From Microbacterium oleivorans NBRC 103075 (GTDB lineage Bacteria > Actinomycetota > Actinomycetes > Actinomycetales > Microbacteriaceae): a DNA stretch of 64,000 bases. Below are positions 47,933 through 56,039 of the stretch, in pieces. The stretch covers positions 1 to 64,000 of the forward strand of contig NZ_BCRG01000003.1 of the NCBI RefSeq assembly GCF_001552475.1. The letters are read 5' to 3'. Below the pieces are notes generated by a model. It saw only the letters and a list, made by a program, of their open reading frames with translations, ran no database searches and was not told the origin of the DNA. The position numbers were made by a program, and so were the translations under genes. Numbering within the stretch: the first letter of the stretch is position 1; each line of letters opens with the position of its first letter.

Positions 47933-48026
47933 CGACACACGGCATCCGTTCTTCTGCTGTTCGCCCTCAGGCATCCCGGGGTGTAATACCCTGACCCCGA
48001 CGCTCGTTCGAGCCGAGGGGAGCCGT

Positions 48027-48140
48027 ATGGACATCCAACCCCGCATTCGCAACCGGAATGCGCTAGGTCGGCATGTGCTGCGGCATCGTGTGCACGAATG
48101 CCACGACGTCGGTCGTGCGATTAAGGCGCTGTCTTCATGA
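48027..48140 (+). CDS. 37-residue basic small ORF with overlapping terminator
   Basis: The ORF starts with MDIQPRIRNRNALG and ends AIKALSS. It is rich in Arg and His (RHVLRHRVHECHD). AGGGGAG lies seven bases before the ATG, and TAATAC at 47983-47988 is a good -10. The TGA falls in the loop of an intrinsic terminator, so ribosome position could influence termination. I recognise no family. It may be a regulatory leader peptide for the HNH gene or a free-standing small protein. Confidence 0.5.
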   Translation: MDIQPRIRNRNALGRHVLRHRVHECHDVGRAIKALSS

Positions 48141-48154
48141 CGGCGCCTTTTTTC
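48123..48154 (+). terminator. Intrinsic terminator overlapping the small ORF stop
   Basis: AAGGCGC and GCGCCTT form a 7-bp stem with a 13-base loop, followed directly by a run of T (CCTTTTTTCG). It is the best U-tract terminator on the plus strand in the window. The loop contains the TGA of the 37-residue ORF. Confidence 0.85.
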
Positions 48155-48198
48155 GTACCCGCACCCCTCTCGACCCGCGCCGCGTCGGCGACACGGAA

Positions 48199-48219
48199 GG
48201 CCCTGAAGCCGTCAGGGCC
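48199..48219 (+). promoter_or_regulatory. Hairpin just upstream of the HNH gene ribosome site
   Basis: GGCCCTGA and TCAGGGCC form a perfect 8-bp stem with a five-base loop, ending seven bases before GAGAGGA. It could modulate access to the ribosome site or be a second termination point. Confidence 0.5.
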
Positions 48220-48237
48220 GTTCGAGAGGACACCCTT

Positions 48238-48735
48238 ATGCGCACTCTGGTGCTGAACGCAGGTTACGAACCCCTGGCCGTCATCTCCTTCAAGCGGGCT
48301 CTCGTGCTCGTCATGACGGAGAAGGCCACCATCGTCGAGCGCGTCGAGGGGGATCCCGTCTGGGGGTCCCATGACGTGTACGACCGACCCGCCGTCATCG
48401 TGCTGACCCGGTACGTGCGGATCCCCGCCGGACGCCGGGTGCCCGTCACCCGCCGCGGCGTGCTCCGCCGCGACGGGCACCGGTGCGCATACTGCGGCAA
48501 GAGCGCGTCGACCATCGACCACGTGCTGCCGCGCTCGCGCGGGGGAGCCGACTCGTGGGAGAACCTCGTCGCCGCGTGCCTCCGCTGCAACAACATCAAG
48601 GGCGACCGCACACCGCAGGAGATGAAGTGGGAACTGCGGTGGATGCCGCAACCGCCCCGCGGCGCCGGCTGGCGTGTGCGCGGTGCCGAGCGCGCAGAAC
48701 CCGCGTGGGAGCCGTACTTGGCGCTCGCGGCCTGA
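48238..48735 (+). CDS. HNH endonuclease domain protein
   Basis: The 165-residue protein has an N-terminal region of about 75 residues (TLVLNAGYEPLAVISFKRAL) shared by this family of chromosomal HNH proteins. The HNH motif follows as CAYCGK, IDHVLPRSRGG, ENLVAACLRCNNIKG with its zinc Cys pairs intact. GAGAGGA precedes the ATG. Such proteins are widespread in actinobacteria and their substrates are unknown; there is no toxin or restriction partner next to it. It lies downstream of a small ORF and terminator. Confidence 0.87.
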   Translation: MRTLVLNAGYEPLAVISFKRALVLVMTEKATIVERVEGDPVWGSHDVYDRPAVIVLTRYVRIPAGRRVPVTRRGVLRRDGHRCAYCGKSASTIDHVLPRSRGGADSWENLVAACLRCNNIKGDRTPQEMKWELRWMPQPPRGAGWRVRGAERAEPAWEPYLALAA

Positions 48736-48746
48736 GCCGAGCCGTT

Positions 48747-48782
48747 CGCTCTCGGTGCCTCGTGCGGCACCGAGAGCGTTCG
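48747..48782 (+). terminator. Terminator after HNH gene
   Basis: CGCTCTCGGTGCC and GGCACCGAGAGCG form a perfect 13-bp stem with a six-base loop, followed by TTCG. Confidence 0.75.
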
Positions 48783-48860
48783 CGTGTCTTGGGGTGGCAT
48801 CGCGCGGTTGGGGGCGGTGAGCCGCGGCATCCGCTCGGGTGTGGCGCGTGCTGTTTGCAG

Positions 48861-48936
48861 ATTCGGAGAAGTGTGCCGGATTCGGATGGATCAGGGTGTT
48901 GGGGTCCGAATCCGGGGTGGATGTCCGAATCCGGGG
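48861..48936. repeat. Cluster of CCGGATTCGGA repeats upstream of imuA
   Basis: CCGGATTCGGA (48876-48886) is inverted relative to two identical GTCCGAATCCGGGG copies (48904-48917 and 48923-48936, 19 bp apart). A partial ATTCGGA lies at 48861-48867. The first two full copies can form an 11-bp hairpin with an 18-base loop. The rest of the 313-base gap has a terminator at its start and the imuA promoter at its end. Confidence 0.75.
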
Positions 48937-49013
48937 CGATCCGGGGCGTGGGGCAGGGGCGCGGCATCCCTCAGGGGATGTCGGAACCCGTGCGTATCTT
49001 CGAGGTAGACCGC

Positions 49014-49042
49014 TTGAGTCATTCGAACAAAGCTTCTACCAT
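49014..49042 (+). promoter_or_regulatory. imuA promoter with LexA-like box
   Basis: TTGAGT (49014-49019), a 17-base spacer and TACCAT (49037-49042) precede the imuA GTG by six bases. The spacer contains TCGAAC-N4-CTTCTA (49023-49038). Its left half matches the actinobacterial LexA half-site TCGAAC exactly, and the right half matches GTTCGA at four of six positions. Confidence 0.6.
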
Positions 49043-49048
49043 GTCGAG

Positions 49049-49747
49049 GTGAGATCCATCGTGCGAAGCACCGCCACTGCCCAAGAGGTGCAGCGGCTGC
49101 GCGCGCAGATGGCCCAGATCCAGGGGCGCAAGCTCGACGCGCCGCCCCTTCCCACCCATCCTGCCCTGGCTGATCTGCTGCCGGGCGGGGGGCTGCGCCC
49201 CGGATCGTCGTATTCGATCGGCGGCTCGATGTCGCTGCTGTTCGGCCTGCTGGCGCAGCCGTCGCAGACCGGTAGTTGGTGCGGTGTGGTGGGCATGCCG
49301 GGGTTCGGCGCCGAGGCGGCCGAGAAGGCGGGCGTCGACCTGACGCACCTCGTGCTGATCCCCGAGCCGGGTCCGCGCTGGCTCGCTGTGACGGCGACGA
49401 TCGCTGATGTGCTGCCGGTCGTCGCGGTGCGGCCGCCGACCCGGGCGAAGGATGCCGACATCTCACGACTCGCGGCGCGCATGCGCGAGCGCGGGGTCGT
49501 GCTGCTCGTGCAGGGCCCGTGGCCGCAGACGGAGGCGATGATCGATGTGACGGATGCCCGCTGGTCCGGCCTCGGCGACGGGTACGGTGTGCTCTCGGAT
49601 CGCGAGCTGACCGTGACGGTCACGAGCCGGCGCTTTCCGGTGCCGCGGTCGTCGCGGATGCTGCTGCCCGCCCCCGACGGCGCGATCGCGGTGCGCCCGC
49701 AGCCTGTCACGCCGATCGTCGACCTGCCGATGCGGGCGGTGAGCTGA
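49049..49747 (+). CDS. imuA': ImuA' mutasome accessory protein
   Basis: The 232-residue protein is RecA-like in outline but without a clear Walker A. It includes LPGGGLRPGSSYSIGG where RecA has its P-loop. In mycobacteria ImuA' bridges ImuB, DnaE2 and RecA in damage-induced mutagenesis. The GTG at 49049 is six bases from the TACCAT box, hence leaderless; a GTG at 49061 is possible. Its TGA overlaps the imuB ATG (TGATG). Confidence 0.85.
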   Translation: MRSIVRSTATAQEVQRLRAQMAQIQGRKLDAPPLPTHPALADLLPGGGLRPGSSYSIGGSMSLLFGLLAQPSQTGSWCGVVGMPGFGAEAAEKAGVDLTHLVLIPEPGPRWLAVTATIADVLPVVAVRPPTRAKDADISRLAARMRERGVVLLVQGPWPQTEAMIDVTDARWSGLGDGYGVLSDRELTVTVTSRRFPVPRSSRMLLPAPDGAIAVRPQPVTPIVDLPMRAVS

Positions 49748-51348
49748 TGGATCCCGCGCTCGTCGACACCGGGACTGAGCCGGTGCGGAGCCTCGTCGTC
49801 TGGGTGCCCGACTGGCCGGTCGTCGCGCTCGGGCTCGAGGGGCTCGCCGAGGTCGGCCAGCCCATCGCCGTCTTCGCGAAGGGGACGGTCGCCGCGACCT
49901 CGCCGACCGCACGTGCCGACGGGGTGCGCCGGGGGATGCGGCGCCGCGACGCGCAGGCGCGATGTCCGCAGCTCCATGTGGTCGACGCCGACGACGCCCG
50001 CGACCACCGCACATTCGCGCCGCTCATCGCCCGGCTCGAGGAGATCGCGCCGGGTGTGCAGCTGCGCGAGCCGGGGCTCTGCGCGCTGCGGGTGAAGGGA
50101 CCCGCCCGGTTCTACGGCGGCGAAGCGGGCGCGGCGACCGCGCTGACCGGCGCGCTCGCCGAGCTCGGCGTGCACGATGTGCGCGCGGGAGTCGGCGATG
50201 GTCCGTTCACGGCGGAGCAGGCCGCCCGCACCACCGGCCCGGACGCGCCGATGCGGATCGTGCCGCCGGGTTCGGCGGCCGCGTTCCTGTCGACGCTGCC
50301 GGTGACGTCGCTGGAAGACGAGTCTGTCGCGAGCCTGTTCGCGCGTCTCGGCATCCACACGCTCGGTCAGCTCGCCGCCCTTCCGCCCGCGCGGCTCGTC
50401 GAACGGCTCGGCCCGCGCGGAGCGCGACTGCACGCGCTCGCGTCGGGGCTCGACTCGCAACCCGTGCAACCGCGCACGCCCCCGCCCGAGCTCGAACGAG
50501 AGGTCAGCTTCGAGCCGCCGCTCGAGATCGCCGACCAGGTCGCGTTCGGCGTACGCCTCGCAGCGGAGCAGTTCATCTCGGGGCTCGGCGCCGTCGACCT
50601 CGTCTGCACCGAGCTGCGCGTCGCGCTGACGGGCGACCGCGGCGATCACAGCGAGCGGGTCTGGCTGCATCCAGGCGCGTTCGATGCCGCTGCCGTCGTC
50701 GACCGGGTGCGCTGGCAGCTCGCCGAGCGCGGGCTCAAGAGTGCGGTCGCGAAGGTGCGGATCGCGCCCGAAAAGGTGGATGCGGCATCCCATCACGTGA
50801 CGGGGCTGTTCGGTTCGGGGCCGGAAGAACGCGTGCACTCGGCGCTGTCGCGCGTGCAGGCGATGCTCGGGCACGCCGGGGTCGTGACCCCGCAGCTGGG
50901 TGGCGGCCGGTGGCTCGCGGAGCGGCAGGTGCTCGTGCCCTGGGGAGACGGAGGGAGCAGGGGCGACCGTGCGGTCATCGCCGAGCGCGCTCGGCCGTGG
51001 CCGGGGAGTCTTCCCGATCCGCTGCCGGCGACCGTGTTTCCCGAGCCGATTCCCGTCGCGGTGATCGACCGCGATGACGACATGGTCGCGGTCGACGGGC
51101 GGGGAGAGCTGACCGCCGAGCCGGTCGCGCTGATCCTTCCCGGAGCGCCGGATGCGTCGGGGGCGCGGAGGCCCCGGCATCCGCGTCGCATCGCCTCGTG
51201 GGCGGGACCGTGGCCGGTCATGGAGCGGGGATGGGACCCCGCGCGTGCCCGCCGCGCGAACCGGTTCCAGATCGTCGACGAGGCGCAGACCGCCTGGCTG
51301 CTCGTCTGCGAAGAGGGCGTTTGGCACGCCGAGGGCAGGTACGACTGA
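49747..51348 (+). CDS. imuB: ImuB, catalytically inactive Y-family polymerase homologue
   Basis: The 533-residue protein has the palm, finger and little-finger layout of Y-family polymerases (LGIHTLGQLAALPPARLVERLG, split at its turn, in the HhH thumb). The metal-binding carboxylates are absent: the opening is VVWVPDWPVVALG rather than a D-x-D-x-F motif, and the SIDE-type loop is replaced around GLCALRVKGPARFYGG. This is expected for ImuB, which acts as a scaffold linking DnaE2 to the beta clamp. It overlaps both neighbours by stop/start TGATG. Confidence 0.9.
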   Translation: MDPALVDTGTEPVRSLVVWVPDWPVVALGLEGLAEVGQPIAVFAKGTVAATSPTARADGVRRGMRRRDAQARCPQLHVVDADDARDHRTFAPLIARLEEIAPGVQLREPGLCALRVKGPARFYGGEAGAATALTGALAELGVHDVRAGVGDGPFTAEQAARTTGPDAPMRIVPPGSAAAFLSTLPVTSLEDESVASLFARLGIHTLGQLAALPPARLVERLGPRGARLHALASGLDSQPVQPRTPPPELEREVSFEPPLEIADQVAFGVRLAAEQFISGLGAVDLVCTELRVALTGDRGDHSERVWLHPGAFDAAAVVDRVRWQLAERGLKSAVAKVRIAPEKVDAASHHVTGLFGSGPEERVHSALSRVQAMLGHAGVVTPQLGGGRWLAERQVLVPWGDGGSRGDRAVIAERARPWPGSLPDPLPATVFPEPIPVAVIDRDDDMVAVDGRGELTAEPVALILPGAPDASGARRPRHPRRIASWAGPWPVMERGWDPARARRANRFQIVDEAQTAWLLVCEEGVWHAEGRYD

Positions 51349-54300
51349 TGGGGTGGGGGAACAACCCGTCGGTCTCGTGGTCCGAGATGGAGCGGATCCT
51401 CAGCGACCGGCGCCGCCCCGAGGGAGCGCCGGCGGGCGCCGACGGCGGCGACAGTCCGGCGTGGTCGCACAAGCGCGGGAAGTATCGGACGCCCGAGATC
51501 GAGCGTCCGATCGATGCGGTGCCGTACGCGGAGCTGCACGCGCACTCGTCGTTCTCGTTCCTCGACGGTGCGTCCTCACCCGAAGACCTTGTCGAGGAGG
51601 CTGAGCGTTTGGGCCTTCACGCCCTCGCGATCACCGACCACGACGGGTTCTACGGCATCGTCCGTTTCGCCGAAGCCGCCGAGCATCTGCAGCTGCAGAC
51701 CGTGTTCGGCGCCGAGCTGTCGCTGGGACTCCCCGGTCCGCAGAGCGGCGAACCCGATCCGCACGGCAGTCATCTGCTGGTGCTCGCGCGCGGTGAGGAG
51801 GGGTACCACCGGCTCGCCGCCGCCATCACGCACGCGCAGCTGTCGGGCGGCGAGAAGGGGCGTCCGGTCTACGACCTGCGTGATCTCGCCGATCGCGCCG
51901 GCGGGCACTGGCAGGTGCTGACCGGATGCCGCAAGGGCGCCGTCCGGCAGGCACTCGCCGCCGACGGGGTGGATGCCGCCGCCTACGAGCTCGATCGGCT
52001 CGTCGACCTGTTCGGGGCGGAACGGGTCGACATCGAGCTCATCGATCAGGGCGCGCCGACCGACTCGCGCGACAACGACGTGCTCGCCGCGCTCGCCGCC
52101 GAGCGGGGGCTTCCGGTCGTCGCGTCGAACAACGTGCACTACGCCGTGCCCGAGAAGGTGCACCTCGCGGCGGCGGTCGCGGCGGTGCGTGCGAACCGCG
52201 GGCTGGACGAGCTCGACGGGTGGCTGCCCGCGCACGCGAGCGCACACCTGCGGTCGGGTGCCGAGATGGCCAGGCGCTTCCGTCGGTACCCGGGCGCCGT
52301 CGAGCGGACCGTCGCACTCGCCGACGAACTCGCGTTCCCCCTCCGCCGCGCGAAGCCCGCGCTGCCGAAGATGCAGGTTCCCGAGGGGCACACGCCGATG
52401 ACGTGGCTCCGGCACCTGGTGTGGGAGGCGGTGCCCCGCAAGTATCCGGATGCCACCGACGCGAACCGCGCGCGCATCGAGAAGGAGCTCGGCGTCATCG
52501 AGCAGAAGGACTTCCCCGGCTACTTCCTCATCGTGCACGGCATCGTGCAGGAGGCGCGGCGCCGCGGCATCCTGTGTCAGGGGCGGGGATCCGCCGCGAA
52601 CAGTGCCGTCTGCTATCTGCTCGACATCACGGCGATCGACTCGATCTTCTACGACCTGCCGTTCGAACGGTTCCTGTCGGCGCTCCGCGACGAGGAGCCC
52701 GACATCGACGTCGACTTCGACTCGGATCGGCGTGAGGAGATCATCCAGTGGGTCTACGAGACCTACGGACGCGAGCGGGCGGCGCAGGTCGCGAACGTCA
52801 TCCAGTACCGGCCGAAGAACGCGATCCGCGACATGGCGAAAGCACTCGGGCACTCGCCGGGGCAGCAGGATGCCTGGTCGAAGCAGGTCGAGCGGTGGGG
52901 GGCGACGCTCGACACCCCGGGCGATCATGACATCCCGGACCGGGTCGTGGAGTACGCGGGCGAGCTGTTGAAGGCGCCTCGGCATCTCGGCATCCACTCG
53001 GGCGGCATGGTGCTGACGGATCGTCCGGTCGGCGAGGTCGTGCCGATCGAGCACGCGCGCATGGAGAACCGCACCGTCATCCAGTGGGACAAGGACGACG
53101 CCGCGTGGATGGGTCTCGTGAAGTTCGACCTGCTGGGGCTCGGGATGCTCGCCGCCCTGCAGTACTGCTTCGACATGATCGAGGCCGCGACGGGGGAGCG
53201 GTGGTCGCTCGACGCGATGCCGAAGGAGGAGGCGGCGGTCTACGACATGCTGTGCCGGGCCGACTCGATCGGCGTGTTCCAGGTCGAATCCCGGGCGCAG
53301 ATGGGGCTCTTGCCGCGCCTCCAGCCGCGGAAGTTCTACGACCTCGTGGTCGAGATCGCGCTCATCCGTCCGGGGCCGATCCAGGGCGGCGCGGTGCATC
53401 CGTTCGTGCGGCGCAAGCTCGGCGACGAGCCGATCACGTACGCGCATCCCAAGCTCGAGCCGGTGCTGGAGCGGACTCTCGGCATCCCGGTGTTCCAGGA
53501 GCAGCTCATGCAGATGGGCATGGCCATCGGCGACCTGTCGGGGGAGGATGCCGACCTGCTCCGTCGCGCGATGGGATCGAAGCGCGGCATCGAGCGGATC
53601 GACTCGCTGAAGAAGAAGCTCTACGAGGGTATGGCTCGCAACGGCCTGACGGGCACGGCCGCCGACGACATCTACGTGAAGATCCAGGCGTTCGCGAACT
53701 TCGGCTTCGCCGAGAGTCACTCGCTGTCGTTCGGGCTGCTCGTATACGCGTCGTCGTGGCTGAAACTGCACTACCCGGCGGCATTCCTGGCGGCCCTGCT
53801 GCGTGCGCAGCCGATGGGTTTCTACTCGCCCGCGACCCTGACCGCCGACGCGCGCCGGCACGGAGTCGAGGTGCGGCGTCCCGACCTGCACGCGTCGGGG
53901 GTCGAAGCGGGGATGGAGCCGGTGGCGGAGGGGGCGACCTACCGCCGTGCCCCGACGGGCAGGGACTCGTGCACCGACCGCATCCAGCCGCCTGTGCCGA
54001 CCTTCGACCGGTCGCTGCCCGACGAGTCGGCGGCGCACCGGCGCGATGGGGAGTTCGCGGTTCGGCTGGGGCTCGCCTCGATCACGGGGATCGGGGTGCC
54101 GCTGGCGACGAAGATCGTGACGGAACGGGAGGCATCCGGTCCGTACCGGGACCTGCGCGACCTCGTGCGGCGCACCGGCGCGACGGCGGCGCACCTCGAG
54201 GCGCTCTCGACGGCGGGGGCGTTCGAGAGCCTCGGGATCACGCGGCGCGAGGGCATCTGGCTGGCGGGGGATGCTGCACAGGACCGGCTGGAGTTCCTCG

Positions 54301-54758
54301 AGGGCTCGCTCGTGTCGGTGCAGCCGCCGCTGTTCCCCGACCAGTCGAGTTACGACGTGCTCGCCGCCGACCTCTGGGCGACCGGGGTGTCAGCCGACGA
54401 CCATCCGCTGACGCACTACCGGTCGCAACTCGACGCGCGCGGGGTGATCACCTCACGCGGCATGCGCGAGCACGAGGTCGGCCGCCGCATCGAGGTCGCG
54501 GGTCTGGTGACGCACCGACAGCGGCCGGCGACGGCATCCGGCATCACCTTCCTCAACCTCGAAGACGAGCACGGCGTGATGAACGTGATCTGCTCGGTCG
54601 GAGTGTGGAACAGATACCGCCGCATCCTGCGCGACAGTCCCGCACTCATCGCCCGCGGCATGCTGGAGCGCTCTCCCGAGGGGGTGACCAACCTCGTTGC
54701 CGATGCGTTCGAGGATCTGCGAGTGGGGGTGACGCACCGCTCGCGAGACTTCCAGTGA
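51348..54758 (+). CDS. dnaE2: Error-prone DNA polymerase III alpha DnaE2
   Basis: The 1136-residue C-family polymerase is used in translesion synthesis. It has an N-terminal PHP domain (YAELHAHSSFSFLDGA, ITDHDGFYG) and catalytic aspartates in EPDIDVDFDSDRR. The palm and fingers include GIHSGGMVLTDRP and FGFAESHSLSFG, with a tandem HhH region (ITGIGVPLATKIV) and a C-terminal OB fold (FLNLEDEHGVMNVI). It lacks the tau-binding tail of replicative DnaE1. It is the last gene of the imuA'-imuB-dnaE2 operon, with the ATG overlapping the imuB stop. Confidence 0.95.
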   Translation: MGWGNNPSVSWSEMERILSDRRRPEGAPAGADGGDSPAWSHKRGKYRTPEIERPIDAVPYAELHAHSSFSFLDGASSPEDLVEEAERLGLHALAITDHDGFYGIVRFAEAAEHLQLQTVFGAELSLGLPGPQSGEPDPHGSHLLVLARGEEGYHRLAAAITHAQLSGGEKGRPVYDLRDLADRAGGHWQVLTGCRKGAVRQALAADGVDAAAYELDRLVDLFGAERVDIELIDQGAPTDSRDNDVLAALAAERGLPVVASNNVHYAVPEKVHLAAAVAAVRANRGLDELDGWLPAHASAHLRSGAEMARRFRRYPGAVERTVALADELAFPLRRAKPALPKMQVPEGHTPMTWLRHLVWEAVPRKYPDATDANRARIEKELGVIEQKDFPGYFLIVHGIVQEARRRGILCQGRGSAANSAVCYLLDITAIDSIFYDLPFERFLSALRDEEPDIDVDFDSDRREEIIQWVYETYGRERAAQVANVIQYRPKNAIRDMAKALGHSPGQQDAWSKQVERWGATLDTPGDHDIPDRVVEYAGELLKAPRHLGIHSGGMVLTDRPVGEVVPIEHARMENRTVIQWDKDDAAWMGLVKFDLLGLGMLAALQYCFDMIEAATGERWSLDAMPKEEAAVYDMLCRADSIGVFQVESRAQMGLLPRLQPRKFYDLVVEIALIRPGPIQGGAVHPFVRRKLGDEPITYAHPKLEPVLERTLGIPVFQEQLMQMGMAIGDLSGEDADLLRRAMGSKRGIERIDSLKKKLYEGMARNGLTGTAADDIYVKIQAFANFGFAESHSLSFGLLVYASSWLKLHYPAAFLAALLRAQPMGFYSPATLTADARRHGVEVRRPDLHASGVEAGMEPVAEGATYRRAPTGRDSCTDRIQPPVPTFDRSLPDESAAHRRDGEFAVRLGLASITGIGVPLATKIVTEREASGPYRDLRDLVRRTGATAAHLEALSTAGAFESLGITRREGIWLAGDAAQDRLEFLEGSLVSVQPPLFPDQSSYDVLAADLWATGVSADDHPLTHYRSQLDARGVITSRGMREHEVGRRIEVAGLVTHRQRPATASGITFLNLEDEHGVMNVICSVGVWNRYRRILRDSPALIARGMLERSPEGVTNLVADAFEDLRVGVTHRSRDFQ

Positions 54759-54813
54759 CTCTCGGTCGGATGCCGCGCCGCGGGCGCAGACCGCCCGTCG
54801 CCGTCCGGTCCGC

Positions 54814-55845
54814 TCACTCGCCGCTGCGGGTCACCTGCCACGTCGGGAAAGGATCCTCGAACTCCGCCCACGCCACCGGCCCCGCCGCGAGCTCATCGTC
54901 GGTCAACGCCGTCTCGTCGAGGGCAGCCCGCAGAGCCCGGTGGTGCAGGTCGAGACCCAGGAACGCGATGTCCTCGCCGACCGCGAGAAGCGCCTCGGGC
55001 TCCCGCATCCCGTCGTCCACCTGCACCGGCGAGAACGCGATCATCGCGCCGACGTGATCCCACTGCGCGACCGTGTGCGAGCGCGTCGCGAAACGGCAGA
55101 ACCCCGCCGAGCGGATCACGAAACCGAACTGCCCACTTTCGATGCGCTCGTCCAGAAGGGCGGCCAATCGTCCGGGATGCAGGGGCCGTACGTTCTCGTA
55201 GCGGAACGCGCTGATCCGCGGATCCGTCATGTGCGGTGCGAACTCGTCGTTCAGTAGTCGCACCCACCCCGGCGCCGGCTGGTGATGTCGCCCGACGGTG
55301 AAGGCCGGTAGGGGGTCGGCCGTCTCCTGATGGAGTCGCAGCCTCGCGGCGGGTGCGAGGTGACTCACGAGCGCCATCGTGATCGAGAGGTCGGGAGTCG
55401 ACAGCCCCGACCAGTTCACGAGGATGATCGTCGAGGCGTACTCGAGCTGCTGCACCGCCAGCAGGGCGTGCGCCGTGTACCGGACTCCCGGCGTGCCGGT
55501 CTCGTCCACGTCGGGTGCGCCTGCGTACGTCTCGCGTCGCAGGTCGTCCAGCAGATGCGGGGCGTCGACCACGCAGACGACGCCGGTGAGGCGCAGTCCG
55601 CTGTCGTGCTCCGAGAATGTTCCGATGACGTCGAGGATCGATGTGTCGGACGGAAACTCGGCGATGACACCGGGGCCGAGGTCGATCCACGGCAGGAACG
55701 CCCCCGCCTGCGCCGCGGGATCGTCCCCACCGAGTCGGGATGCCGGGAGGAGAGGCTTCCCCGTCGCCAGACTCAGGCGCTCGGCGTACACCGCCCGTTC
55801 AGGTCCGCACGCTCCCATCACGGCGATCACGTCCGTCTCGTGCAT
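54814..55845 (-). CDS. CobW-like protein lacking a P-loop, probably zinc-regulated
   Basis: The 343-residue protein follows the CobW/COG0523 plan (VVCVVDAPHLLDDL, a CobW_C domain with HPGRLAALLD and VIRSAGFCRFATR), a family of GTP-dependent metallochaperones. However, the expected N-terminal GxxGxGKT is MGACGPERAVYAERL, with no GKT, and no CxCC metal motif is seen, so GTP binding is doubtful. It diverges from a cysteine-free L36 gene across a Zur-like box, the classic zinc-starvation pairing. ATG at 55845; a GTG 12 bases upstream is possible. TTGAGA-N17-TACACA on the minus strand is a good promoter overlapped by the Zur-like site. Confidence 0.8.
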   Translation of the reverse strand: MHETDVIAVMGACGPERAVYAERLSLATGKPLLPASRLGGDDPAAQAGAFLPWIDLGPGVIAEFPSDTSILDVIGTFSEHDSGLRLTGVVCVVDAPHLLDDLRRETYAGAPDVDETGTPGVRYTAHALLAVQQLEYASTIILVNWSGLSTPDLSITMALVSHLAPAARLRLHQETADPLPAFTVGRHHQPAPGWVRLLNDEFAPHMTDPRISAFRYENVRPLHPGRLAALLDERIESGQFGFVIRSAGFCRFATRSHTVAQWDHVGAMIAFSPVQVDDGMREPEALLAVGEDIAFLGLDLHHRALRAALDETALTDDELAAGPVAWAEFEDPFPTWQVTRSGE

Positions 55846-55881
55846 TCGACACCCCACTCATCCCGGTTTGTGTAGCCTTGA

Positions 55882-55896
55882 TGATAACCGTTCTCA
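55882..55896. promoter_or_regulatory. Zur-like operator between cobW-like and rpmJ
   Basis: TGATAACCGTTCTCA is an imperfect inverted repeat resembling Fur-superfamily Zur boxes (TGAnAA-n-TTnTCA style). It sits in the spacer of the minus-strand promoter and 14 bases before the L36 start codon, so one bound dimer could repress both genes. Confidence 0.7.
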
Positions 55897-55909
55897 ATAG
55901 GAGTGTGTC

Positions 55910-56032
55910 ATGAAGGTTCGTGCGTCCCTCAAGTCCCTGAAGAACCAGCCCGGCGCGCAGGTCGTGCGTCGCCGGGGCCGGGTCTTCGTCATCAACAAGC
56001 TCAACCCCCGCTTCAAGGGCCGTCAGGGCTGA
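55910..56032 (+). CDS. rpmJ: Ribosomal protein L36, zinc-independent paralogue
   Basis: This 40-residue protein ([20 protein letters not shown] onward) has the L36 frame [21 protein letters not shown], split here at its turn, but none of the zinc-binding Cys or His of the standard form. Such C-minus paralogues replace the zinc protein during zinc shortage and are usually Zur-repressed. TAGGAG lies nine bases before the ATG. It is on the opposite strand to the CobW-like gene, sharing a Zur-like site. Confidence 0.93.
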   Translation: MKVRASLKSLKNQPGAQVVRRRGRVFVINKLNPRFKGRQG

Positions 56033-56039
56033 GCCACCG

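Noticed and set aside
48736-49048. A coding gene in the 313-base gap before imuA'
   Set aside because: Frames through it run into the imuA' frame without a start or composition of a real gene; the gap holds a terminator, repeats and a promoter.
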